Of a stretch of 64,000 nucleotides of DNA, positions 1-10,963 are shown piece by piece; the first letter of the stretch is position 1; each line of letters begins with the position of its first letter. The notes beneath the pieces were generated by a model. The model did not search any database and was not told the origin of the DNA. It saw only the letters and a list, made by a program, of their open reading frames with translations. The position numbers and the translations under genes are program-made. Origin of the DNA: Bugulina stolonifera (taxonomy: Eukaryota; Bryozoa; Gymnolaemata; Cheilostomatida; Bugulidae). Location of the stretch: NCBI GenBank assembly GCA_935421135.1, contig OW285188.1:8350733-8414732 (forward strand), read 5' to 3'.

Positions 1-143
1 TTAGATCACTTATATCCAATGTATTAATACTGTTGATTCTAGTCATAAAATGCCGCGAAAATGGAGGCATCTTGATAGATTGAAATTTAGTTAATCCAAA
101 TATCATCTGCTCACACTGGTTATTCACTGCTTTTCAATTTTAG

Positions 144-3100
144 AAGTTAATCAACATGCACGACCTGTATCGCTATAGAGTTGTCAAACTTGCTGATGGC
201 AGAAGAATTTTGGAAGGCTTCAAAGGAAGGTATCTTATTTTACTGTGCTCTTCTGAGCAATCCTTGTTTTCACATTTCCATTTTTCTATATTCAACTTGG
301 CAATTTACAGTCTCATAACCCCACTGTCCCTAACACTAAGCCAGCTGCACAACGACATGAGCAGCCGTTTGGTAACTCCCTCTCTACCTTTAATGTAGGC
401 CTAAAGATATTTAACTATTTGGTTTGCGCCACACACTCATTAGCCCACTATTTTAGAGCAAAAAGTTTGTAGTCGGCTTCTAGCAGACATCAAATAGAAG
501 AGCATCTAAGATCTGCATTGTTTTTCTAGTGCTACCGGACCGTTTTGGCGGACCAGTGTAATAAAGGAAATTACTCAAGGTATTGCAACGACGGCTAGTG
601 GCCAGAATTATCGCCTCATTGATCAAGACATAAAGTAGGTAAAATATTGTTAAGCAGAGTATGTCAAATGCAGATGGTTGTCACTGATAAATAATGCATT
701 TACATACTATGCCAATGGAAGTCTTCTGACATGGGCAGGTGATTGTTACCAATGTATAGAATTTCGTGGCGTTTCACATGTCAAACAGCACAGTGGTTGT
801 ATATAAACTATACTATATCTTCAACCAAGTAACTGTATTATTACCTATTCTTCCAGTGACGATACTGAAAGTGTAGTGAGTCACTATATAGACAAGTCAG
901 ACTACAGTGATGTCCAATCTGTTCAGACTAAGACTCCCAGTCACATTCGAAGGCCACGGTATGTTCATACGCCCGTTATCTCTAGCCACGGAACATAGGC
1001 TAGGATGCATGCGTGTATATTGTAGTAGGACACTGGGCATACAGTGCATGTATCCTATCACTTGGTCCATAGCAATGCAGAACAGGCTGACTAACATTTC
1101 CAGCTGCTACCCCACATTGAATATCAGTTTAGAGATCATGGTTTTATTATAGAGGTGCTATATTTGTGTCTATGCAGGAATTCACAAAGCATATCTCATG
1201 TGATACCAGATGAGATAAGTTCTATTGGCTGTGAAGTGAGAGCACATGAGAGTACTCCAATTGCACGCTCGGCAAAAAAGGTGCCATCAGCAGCTGCACA
1301 AGCATATACACCTCAAAGGTCCCCTCTGTAAGTAAACTAGATAGGTGTACTAGGCACAGCAAATGGAGTCAATAATTGGTATTGGGTGCTCATTGTTTTG
1401 AAACCGATCTAGACACCTGGGCTTGATTGCCTATCTTCCTCTATAGTCTAGAGCATGCCCTTAATGTGGAATGTTTTAGAGCATTTACACACACTTGTCT
1501 GTTGGTGTCAAATAGTTCAAATTGTGCCTGTTAGCTCTCCAGTAGATACACTGATAGTGTATTAGCCTTAAGTTCTAAACGTGTATTTAGAGTAGCCCAG
1601 AGTCCCAGTGTACAGAAAGCTTATATGGAAGAGATTGAGAACTATTTTGAAGGAATAAAATGGGTGAATCAATCTCAGCGTCGGCTAGAGCAACTATTTG
1701 ATCAAGTTCACTCCAGTAACACTTCATTGTCCACAAGAACAGATACACAAGAGGAACTCCTTGACCAAACCCAGAAACTATCTGTGGAATCTTGGCTAAA
1801 TGAACATGGTGGCGACGGTCCCACCACATCTGGAACTCACCCCGAACAGACTAATGATGACTCAATCCCCCATCAGAAGGCAAGGTTGGTCTTTACTACC
1901 ACTTAGTTCTATGCAGCGCTAGTTTGTTATTTGAAATTAAATTCCCAACTACATTTATTCTAATCTCAAACAATCATGAAGTAAAAATTTGAATTAAATT
2001 CTGCGATACAAAAAGAAACAGGACACAGTTATTTTCTGAACACTCAGCTTAAGAGTGGACATGATGACACTGGTCAGTCTGAAGATACATAGTTGTAAGT
2101 ACTCCGGTGTAAATGCTGTTTATTTCATACCTTTTTTTTCAAGCAACGGATCCTCTTGTGCAGCCAATTCGCAGCTTTTGCCGATCTCTGCTTGATGCAG
2201 ATAGGTTTTTATGTAACTTTGTATAATGTACTTCTATATACATTTGGATGAAAGAGTCAATCAAATATATGGTAGCACTGCCCATGTCTACATTGTATGA
2301 GTCTTGATAAATTTTTCATGCAGCTGTATGTCACGCCCATTGCTTTGAAACTATTGTATCTGAAGGGCTCAGAGAGAGGACGGGTGGAGAGGGAGGAAAC
2401 CTGTTACAACGAGAGTAGAGAGTTCTGTTGTTGCTCCATCCTGGGAAAGCGGGTCTCCCACCAATAAACAGCGGCAACTGGTAGCATACTCCACCGATGA
2501 GGATTCAGCTGACGTATTTAAGAAGCCAAAAGCGAACAATGGGCAAGTTCAAAAGCCAACTAAACTGCGGCAACAGCAGAGGACAACGACCTCTACGAGG
2601 CCTCGCTCAGATCATTCTACCAAGTCAGTGGACAAGCGTCGTGAAGTTTGCGCAGGTAAATAAAGAGGCGAATAGATGCCATTCCCAATGCTAATGTTTC
2701 ATGCACACTTTCAAGTACATGAAAATATTGAATAGACCTATGATGCATGATATCATGGTATGGTATGTATGGTACATGTAGATTGAATGCTAATATTATG
2801 TATTTTCAGATACTCTGTTCTCCTTCTCTACCTCTGGAAGCAGTTTTAATCACGATCCTAGTGATACCAGAAAACCAGCAAATTCCAAGCGCAAGAGAAA
2901 GGCTCAGCAGGTGGCTTCTAAACACCAGGTTAGTTACGACAATTTAGCTCAAGTAGTCCCTGACAAGCAAGCCTTTCCCTCATGCAATCAAACTACAGAA
3001 TGTTTAGATATGCAAAAACCTTCACTTACAAATCTGTCAGATTTGAAAAATTCTTCACTCGTAACCTGTTGATTGTAATAAGGAGTTATCCCCTCTTGAT

Positions 3101-6100
3101 TTATGTTTAGCTACTGTAGCTCTTACGGTGTGGCATCGTTTTTCAACATTATTACCAACCAAACATGTTTGTTATAACGCTCTAGTCTAGAAGTCAATGC
3201 AATATTTTTGGAGTTATGTCGCACACTGCTCTAATGCCAGGAATATCACCCATTTAATGACCAAATTTAGCTGCAAGTTCTTCAGTGTAGTTTAATACTG
3301 ATGGACTTAACTCAGTCTTTGGGTGGAAATCTGGAAGCCTGGATATTCAATATTGGAATATTGTTATCCTCAATGATGCATTAAAATAGAAGTGGTTCAT
3401 TTTTGGAATTGCCCCCTCTCTCTTTTTCTTTGTGATGTAGTCAGAACTAGCTAGCCCATTATGTAATATAATATAGGTGGTACAGTATGCCAATTATGTG
3501 TTGTTTGTGGTGTTGTAGGTGGAGTCAGTGGTGGACCCAGATATAGTAGTCTGGTCAGCTGAGGAGGAGAACCGTTGGCATGCAGCATTAATCGACATAA
3601 ACTCAAGGGATTTCTATTCAGATACAGGTTAGAACTTGGACTGTTAAACACTTTCTCAATAGTTGGCAGATAGAACGTGTCTAGTCATAGCCTGGGAATC
3701 AGGCCCACTCCTCTCATTGACGGGTGTTTGCCATTATGTCTTCTGCTAACAGATTTCTGGATCGCCGTGTCTAAGGCTATAAAGACAAAGAGTTGGCGAC
3801 AATGCGCAGACAGGTTCCAGGAAAGCAAGAGAGAGAAGACCAGACAAGAGAGAAACAATCGTGTCGCTCTTAGTAAGTTCTACCAACTCTAGTATCATTA
3901 TATAGTGGTTCTCTACTAACCGCTGTGTTAACTGTATCACTGTAGGTAATAATAGTATATACAATGTACCTACTAAAACGATGGTGTTAGACAAGTATTA
4001 TGTAAATATGTACCTTGGAATGATGTTAGCTGAGCCAATGAGAATGTTGTTTACAACCAATAATAGTTTCATCCAATAGTATCATAGCACGTGATCTACA
4101 CTACTCTTGTGTAAGAGAGTAGATGGCACTTGTTAGCCTTAGAGGTTGGTGACTAAGTCTATGTATAGCTGTGTATCTCAATTCAACCTGCGCTGTAGGG
4201 AGATCAAGCTCTGCTGATCGAATGCCACCAGGAAACAATACTGGACACAAGAAGAAGAATTCTACAGGAAGTCGTCGAGCTAAAGCAGCCAATCAGATTT
4301 CTTCCAATGCAGCTCATGGAAAACAGGAAAGAAACTCAAATAGAAGGGAAATATCTAGTGAACCAGTCAGAGGACAGTATGAATCAAAACCAGGTACGAG
4401 CTCACCAATGGCTGACTACGCTGAAGATGCTGATTATGAAGGAGATAGAGAAAACAGACGATCCTCTAAAGTCAATAGTAAAAGTCAAAGGTCACGAGTG
4501 GCTGTGATAGTATCATCTGATGAAGATGAACCTGTGGTATCAAAGCAGCGCCTCTCTTCAAGTGGCCGCTCTAAGGCTAAGCAGAACGGAATTGACATGG
4601 ATGGCAGTTATGGAGGAGAATATGTAAGCAGCAGAGCTCGTCGGTCAGCACACGGTGTTGAGGAAGAGGAAGTTGTATATCAACGTGAACAGCGACATAA
4701 CAAGAGTGTAACTCCTCGTTCACAGAGAATCAAGATTATTTCTGATGAGAGTCCGGAGTTGGTCGATCCACACGAACGTCATACTGACAGGAACTTAAAT
4801 ACACCATCTAGACCTGAGCGTGGGGATAGCCAGGTGCGACAACTCTCAAACCGGCAGTCTCGACAGCATGTTCCAATGAGAGAGGAGAGAAGGCGGCGCA
4901 GTGTTGAAGAAGATGTATTAAACCACATGTCATTTGGTTCTGCATTTCAACACCAAGAAGATCATAAAGGAAGACGAGCGAATGGCGTACTGTCTCAAGA
5001 GTATAGACATATTACACGAGAGAGCCACAGACAAAGTGGTTCAGGAGATGGAGTGTGGAGAGGTAAAGACAGAGATGTCTACAGTCCCCCACGTGCGCTG
5101 AAAAAGAGGTCAGACGTATACGGTGATGAGGAGACAGAGGTGCCTGTAACATCCTACTCTAAGAAGAAGGGGAATGTCCACCGCATGTCATCGCCTGATC
5201 TCCCTCTAGTAGATGGTCAGGTGAAACTAGCAGGTAATTAATATAGAGCTGACATGTACATGTGCATATTGTAATGTTTCTGTGCTCAGCACACATACGG
5301 ATACCAGTGATACAAATACAGGAAGGGCTCAACAGTGGTCTATTAGACCTACTTTCTAATTACATGCAATGGGCAATGATAGCCTCTTTGATTATGCTGC
5401 TGTATTGAGCCATAGGTCCGAGTTGTTACTTATAAAATTAAGAGCTCTCTTGAGTGATCTATGCTAGTTTTGGACTTCAGTCTTGCCGTCTCAAGGGGAC
5501 CTCCTGCTAGAAGTACGCTCTTCTAGAAACGATGACTCCCAATGCTTCTCAGTAGTAAAACTCACCGGCTTATACTCCAGGTCCCGAGTTCTGGTCTTTG
5601 CTATAATCTTCACGTTTTAAACAGGGAAAAGAACTTTCAAGCGGCAGGAGCAGTTGGCAGGTCTGGTTAGCAGGATCAATAAAGGCTATTCACCCGGAGT
5701 GTTTGATGATGAATTGTCTCCCCTTACCTCCAACACTAAGGTCAGGTTCATTCTCACTTGGAAGATGTTGATGATGTTTAATGATATACAGTAATACTAG
5801 AAGTATATTTATAGTTTTGTCATCAAAATGGGTCGAGACTTACTCTACGAGTATATCGTTCTGAGCTACATGTTTAGATAGTTTTATTGCAGTATATTGG
5901 TTTATATGGAAGGGTTTATAACATTTTGCTATACATGCACAATCTCAGTTAGAGAGGGTTAGTGAGCAAACAGTATTGCAGCCAGCGTTGTGTTTCTGAG
6001 TGGAGATTACAGTGTACATTGACTGTGTAAGACTAAGCTTGATATAAACAGCAGTTAACTCCCACATAAGCCTACAGTAATGTGCTATCTAGCTCTAAAT

Positions 6101-7834
6101 TACGTGTAGACTATACTATTATACTTATAGACTAGCTGAATATAGTCTGTATTCAGTGATCACTACATTATATTTAGAAGTTGTCCTCCCTTCCACAATT
6201 GATCTTTAAAAGGAGAGAACTCCCAAAGTTGTGATAAGGTGTAGCAGTGTCACACATTGTTTCTGTTTATAATAATGTGATTGTAGCGATATCTGTGCTT
6301 GTATTGTATAGAAATACAAGTTACCACCTATGGAAATGACACCACTAAACATTAAACACAAGGGAAGTATTCCAGACTCAGAGAGAAGACGACTTCTTTC
6401 CGGCTGTAAACCAAGGAGGTCAGTCGAAGACTCACAGCAATCCCAACGAAAAGCCAGGTATCATTTCTTCTTTAGCTCAAAGTTTAATTTCTATCTGTTC
6501 AATATAATATGTCTGGTTTGGGCCCAAACAGTACAGTCGAATTATACACGTAATACAGATGCTACACGCTATACCATGCACTCATGTAGTATGTATATTG
6601 TTGGCTGAATTGTGTGGTGAATGCTAGTGTACCAGCTCATCTAGTGTCTAGTTTGTATAAAGTAGAGTTTTTTTTACAGGATGGAGACGCATAAGTTCCT
6701 TAAAACTCAGAAAATGAATGATGTGTGGCCAGTGAGATCTGTGGTAAGTTTATATAATAGTGTAGGCCCTATGTCCGGTCTATTAGTATACAGTATGAGG
6801 TAGTGCCTAATGTCTCCAAATACACAGTGTATATCTATAAGCATTACACTGATACCTTTACCTGCGAGCTTATTATATATGGCTGATTTTAAGTTTGATT
6901 CATATACACATTGTTGATAAACGCATAAATATGCATGCATCATGTACTAATACATGTAGATCTCTATGTATAAGCAATTGAACAGTTCATTTCCAAAGCC
7001 AGTTATTTCCATATTTTCCAATTTCGGTTTATTCTTGGTTATATTGCATTTCAAGGATATGAGAATGTAGCTGAAATATTTTTTCGCTCTAAAACCAATC
7101 CTTTAGGATGTATACAAGCTACAAAGTTCATTATTTGTTCCATAACAAGTTTTTTCCCAGAGAGCTTAGCTCCAAAAGAAGTTTGAAAATGGAAAATGGA
7201 AATAACTGGTTTTAGAAATGAACTCTTCAATTGTAGTTGTGTAGTGGTACATTAATTAGGACATGTCGGTGAAGCCTAGGGTTTTCTAGTCTGTAAAAGG
7301 ATCAAATGATTATTGGTCTCTCTGTAATCTACAGTGTAGATACTCAATAGCTCTGCCACCCATGTTTTCTTTCTCTTTAAATGTGTATAATTTTTCAAGT
7401 CTACATTTATAGCTATTTGATGTCAAGGGAGGGAAAATTTATATCCACACAAATATTTATTATTTCTTCTCAAAAGTTGCTCAGAATTTAAAATCGCTAA
7501 TCTGAGTATGGTAAGCAGTAAAATAGTACCAGCTGAAAATTCTTTTCTAGCCCAGCGTGTTATATATTACACGAATAGCCTACTTGTATGCATAGTTTAT
7601 ATTATATGTCGTAATCTCGTGTCAATTCTTTCACTTCAGGATTCAGATCGTGATATGTTGACGGCAGCCATTAAAAATATTGACTCGTCCAAGTTGAGGG
7701 AAGTGATGTTCAAGCACTTGTCCCGTTCTGCTGACAGAGATGAAATAGTGGAAGACGCATCTGATAGGTCACGCTCTCTCTCAACTTCCCCGGAGTTAAA
7801 TCGTCAGCTCGATTATTATAGTGACAATGAGTAG
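144..7834 (+). CDS. MIS18BP1: M18BP1/KNL2-like centromere protein (SANTA + SANT), 5' end outside window
   Basis: Exons read from splice sites and frame: 144-229, 530-634, 857-958, 1178-1327, 1591-1884, 2366-2655, 2810-2928, 3519-3627, 3753-3872, 4199-5233, 5625-5740, 6312-6457, 6680-6743, 7640-7834. They total 2931 nt, keep one frame throughout and give 976 visible residues. Residues about 5-64 form a SANTA domain (VVKLADGRRILEG, then FWRTSVIKEIT and TASGQNYRL). Residues about 394-443 form a SANT/Myb repeat (WSAEEENRWHAAL, DFWIAVSKAI, CADRFQES). This pair of domains is diagnostic of M18BP1/KNL2, which in animals recruits the CENP-A loading machinery to centromeres. The 1035-nt exon 10 is low-complexity, basic and acidic, with two SUMO-interaction-like motifs (VAVIVSSDEDE at about 559, IKIISDE at about 636). 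The first exon starts in phase 0, so at least one 5' exon probably lies upstream. The exon at 2366 has a weak polypyrimidine tract and is the least certain. Confidence 0.85.
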
Positions 7835-8600
7835 TAACTTGGCCCGCATCCAATCTTAATCTGCAAATATACTACATATATATTTTTTGTTTTAATTTTT
7901 TATTAGTGATTTGGCCCAAGGGGGTATTTTATTTAGATTTGAATTGGGCTTGCTTAGCCTTCTGTTAACTGTTTACTTGTAATGTGTATAATATAGAAAC
8001 TTTTCAGAGCCATAATGTATATATTATATAATAATGTGGAAATTTCCAGAGAAATACGTATAGCTAGCAAACTATCTTATATTTTACTTATGCTTTGTTA
8101 CAATTTACAATATTAGTATGATAATATAATAACACCATTTTACATCATTGTGTCATTTATTACGAACATGAACAATTGCTGTGTGGTTTATGAGTTGGAA
8201 GTGACTTGTATCTAGACCAGTATGGTGTGGAGCCATGCTTGTGGAGAGAGAATGAGTTGGTTTGAAGTAGAAGATGTTTAGTTATATCAATCAGGAACTT
8301 GATGGAAATCTTGAGAATTCCATATCTGAGAATTGGCAGGTTGTTTGATTGAAATCAACCAGGTTGGTATTTGAAATAAGTGTTGCAATCATTGTGGTCA
8401 GATATGCACCACAATTACAAATAAATTCCAGGCAAATTACTACTATTTAAAGTTCAAGCTGGTTTTATCCCTTAATTTATTGGCAATTAAGTTAAGTCTA
8501 CTATCTAAAGCAAACCATAAAGTGAAGTTTTTCCTGGTGTCTTTAAGAAATATTTTCCCCCTTTCATGCTGTAGATGAAAACATCATTGATGTTCTGCGA
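7835..8600. other. Intergenic DNA between M18BP1-like gene and first D8C gene
   Basis: No coding evidence. It holds the 3' flank of the preceding gene and, at 8256-8330, a block (…GAACTTGATGGAAA…TTGAGAATTCCA) that recurs upstream of the second D8C gene at 13070-13140. The two loci were therefore duplicated together with their upstream DNA. Confidence 0.6.
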
Positions 8601-8608
8601 TATAAAAG
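8601..8608 (+). promoter_or_regulatory. TATA box of D8C gene 1
   Basis: TATAAAAG lies 66 nt before the start codon. The same octamer precedes all five D8C paralogues by 66-102 nt, so this is a TATA-driven, probably inducible or cell-type-specific, gene family. Confidence 0.75.
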
Positions 8609-8666
8609 GCCTGGTTCAGTTCCTTGAGCTTCATTTGAGCTGGAGATTAATTAGAATAACAGCAAG

Positions 8667-10963
8667 ATGTTGAGAAGTTTGCTAGCAGTGAGTGTCATAC
8701 TCATCTTGGCCAATGCCATGTCTGAAGATGAACTCAAAAACCTGAAGAAGAAGAACGAGTTGAAAGACTCTGTAGAAGAGCAGGTCAACATGGTGATGGA
8801 CAACGTAGAGCAGCATTGTCAAGTTGAGAACCATGGTAAGCATAGAGTGAAAACCAGGGTAAGCATAGACTGAGAACCAGGGTAAGCATAGACTGCGAAC
8901 CAAGGTAAGCATGGTAAGCATAGACTGAGAACCAAGGTAAGCATAGACTGAGAACCAAGGTAAGCATAGACTGCGAACCAAGGTAAGCATAGACTGAGAA
9001 CCAAGGTAAACATAAACTGAGAACCAAGGTAAGCATAGGCAGGGGTAGACCGGGAAACAAGGTAGATAATGTACGCAGTAACAATAAGCCACCAACTACA
9101 TGTACTAATGCACATGTTGTACGATTTAGAATTACCAAATAGTACAGATGAATTGCAGTATAATTTCATCTAGACTGGTAGTGAGAAATAATTTATTTCA
9201 TGACATATTCGTTGTGATGCTAGTCTAAGAATGTTATAAAATTATTTGCATAATATTATATTGATATTAATATCAATATAATCTTATGCAAATAATTTTA
9301 TAACATTCTTATACTAGCTAGATATAGATATACTTTCATCAAATGAAACATAGTTAAATTTTAACTATGTTTCATTTGATGAAAGTATATCTATATCTTA
9401 AATTCTACAGACTCCAGGAAGAAGAGGGCGTCAGACGAAGCCTTAAGAGAAGTGTTAAGCAGCCTGCTAGAAGAATGTGAAGGCAATGAGGACCTGAATC
9501 CAACAACACCTGCACCAACTGAGCTTGCTGCGTCAGCTCCCTCTATTGATGGTATGTGGGCTACATCTACACTATAATATCAAGGCCTACAACATTTAAA
9601 AGAAGAAAAGATAACTCCCAACAGTTTACTTCGCAGTAATTTGGTTCCAATGCCAGTACAAACTCCATGACCGAGTAATCAATTCATGCATAGCTACCAT
9701 GCAATTCTCTGATATATTGAAAGCGGTTTTGTTAAGATGAGCAGTTGACTACTGTACATTTATATTATATTTATAATCACCACATGGTTATATACAACTG
9801 ATATTCCTTGTGTTCATCATAAATGTAGGTCCATGCACATCGTCAAGCACGGTGAATCTAACTGGCTCATGGAGAAAGGATAATGCTGGGTCCCACCTTC
9901 GTCCAGCTAGTAACTTCTACGCCTGCGACAGAGAACTACAACGAGGCAGTCATTGGTTCAGGTACTGTTACATCATCACAGCAAGCGATAAAATATGTAT
10001 TTTGACTTGTGTTCTCTTTGTTATACCACCCTTATGTGCTGTACCAGTCTATATGTTCTTACTTGTACATGTAGGTTCACAGGAAGCGCTGGCAGACAGA
10101 TGTCTAATAAATGTGCTCCTAGTTACTCTTGTGGAAGTCATGGTGGATTTTGGACTAATGCTACCATGCCGTCACGAGTTGGCCAAATACTCCGTGTGCC
10201 CTTATATGGAAGCTGGAATGATGATTGTGACTGGTATGTTGTGATTATATATTAATGTGCCGTTGGGGATGTCCAGTAATAAACTTATAAGCTTTATTCG
10301 ACCCTGCTGTTTCTATAGCAACCGGCAGCCTTCTTCCTCCCATTGAGGCTACATACGACTGTTCTAGGTTGTGGTGGGTGAGATTTATGATTTGTCCCAT
10401 TGCATTCCAAACCCTCACTTGTATGGAATAGGTGTTGTCTACTCCTGTTATACACTACCCCTGCCTCTTGAATTCCTCCTCTTTGAGGGCATAATCAAAG
10501 CATCTTCCAGCATAAAATAATTAAATATAATAAGTGGAGGTACATGTATATGGAAGGTCTGTGTATATGTAAGCCATGCAGTAATAATATCTCACATTAT
10601 TTCATTATGCATGTATATTAGACGTTCATCCAGTATGAGCATATATATGTACTTTGAAATCAATGTCCTATAAATATATACACATGCCGTGTGCGTAATC
10701 CAGTGCAGTTCTTCACAGTTAACTAAACAGAAACCTCTAGGGTGATCGGATTGTCATAACTAATTATAATCTACGCTAGCCTATGCTTATACACTATTGA
10801 TGAAATCTGAAGCTAGTGGTTTCTGTGTTACAGGTACACGTTCCTCAGTTCCCACCCCATGTATGTACAGAGATGTTCAGACAGACCTGGAGATTTCATC
10901 TACAGAGTGTTCGGCTCAGGGTCATGTTACTGGGCCTTCTGTGGAATGGACCTGTTTATCTAA
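8667..10963 (+). CDS. Secreted propeptide plus D8C-domain protein, copy 1
   Basis: Five exons, 8667-8835, 9411-9551, 9829-9961, 10075-10233 and 10834-10963, with intron phases 1-1-2-2, encode 243 residues. Residues 1-17 are a signal peptide (MLRSLLAVSVILILANA). A charged propeptide holds C51, then SRKKRA (R62 furin-type site), then an acidic helix with one Cys and a Pro/Thr linker. From residue 106 the C-terminus matches the D8C domain of uromodulin, GP2 and liver-specific zona pellucida protein: eight cysteines, ACDRELQ, HWFRFTG, AGRQMSNKC, YSC…GGFW, MPSRVGQIL, YVQRC, FIYRV and a final SCYWAFC. The product is probably secreted, cleaved after RKKR and disulfide-rich. Its ligand and role cannot be told from sequence. 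Intron 1 is unusual (tandem splice donors and twin palindromes). Confidence 0.85.
8835..9065 (+). repeat. 23-bp minisatellite of duplicated 5' splice sites in D8C-1 intron 1
   Basis: Starting exactly at the exon 1/intron 1 junction, the unit GTAAGCATAGACTGAGAACC plus AAG is repeated. GGTAAGCAT occurs nine times, followed by the variants GGTAAACAT and GGTAGATAA. Each copy carries a consensus donor (AAG|GTAAGC). The 23-nt period is not a multiple of three, and the exon 1 frame meets a stop 36 nt past the first donor, so only the first donor gives the conserved protein. Confidence 0.9.
9226..9311. repeat. 86-bp near-perfect palindrome (no loop)
   Basis: Arms 9226-9268 and 9269-9311 are reverse complements over 43 bp with one mismatch. 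The RNA would fold into a long hairpin. It sits in intron 1 of D8C copy 1, 9 bp from a second palindrome. It could be a fold-back element or a hairpin RNA precursor. Confidence 0.9.
9321..9397. repeat. 77-bp perfect palindrome next to a splice acceptor
   Basis: Arms of 38 bp (9321-9358 and 9360-9397) with one central base are perfect reverse complements. The right arm ends 13 nt before exon 2 of D8C copy 1 (9411), so it occupies the usual branch-point and polypyrimidine zone. Confidence 0.9.

Noticed and set aside
8682..9169. Minus-strand ORFs of 116-137 residues with repeated SQSMLTLV
   Set aside because: Three overlapping frames of the 23-bp splice-donor repeat, antisense to D8C-1.
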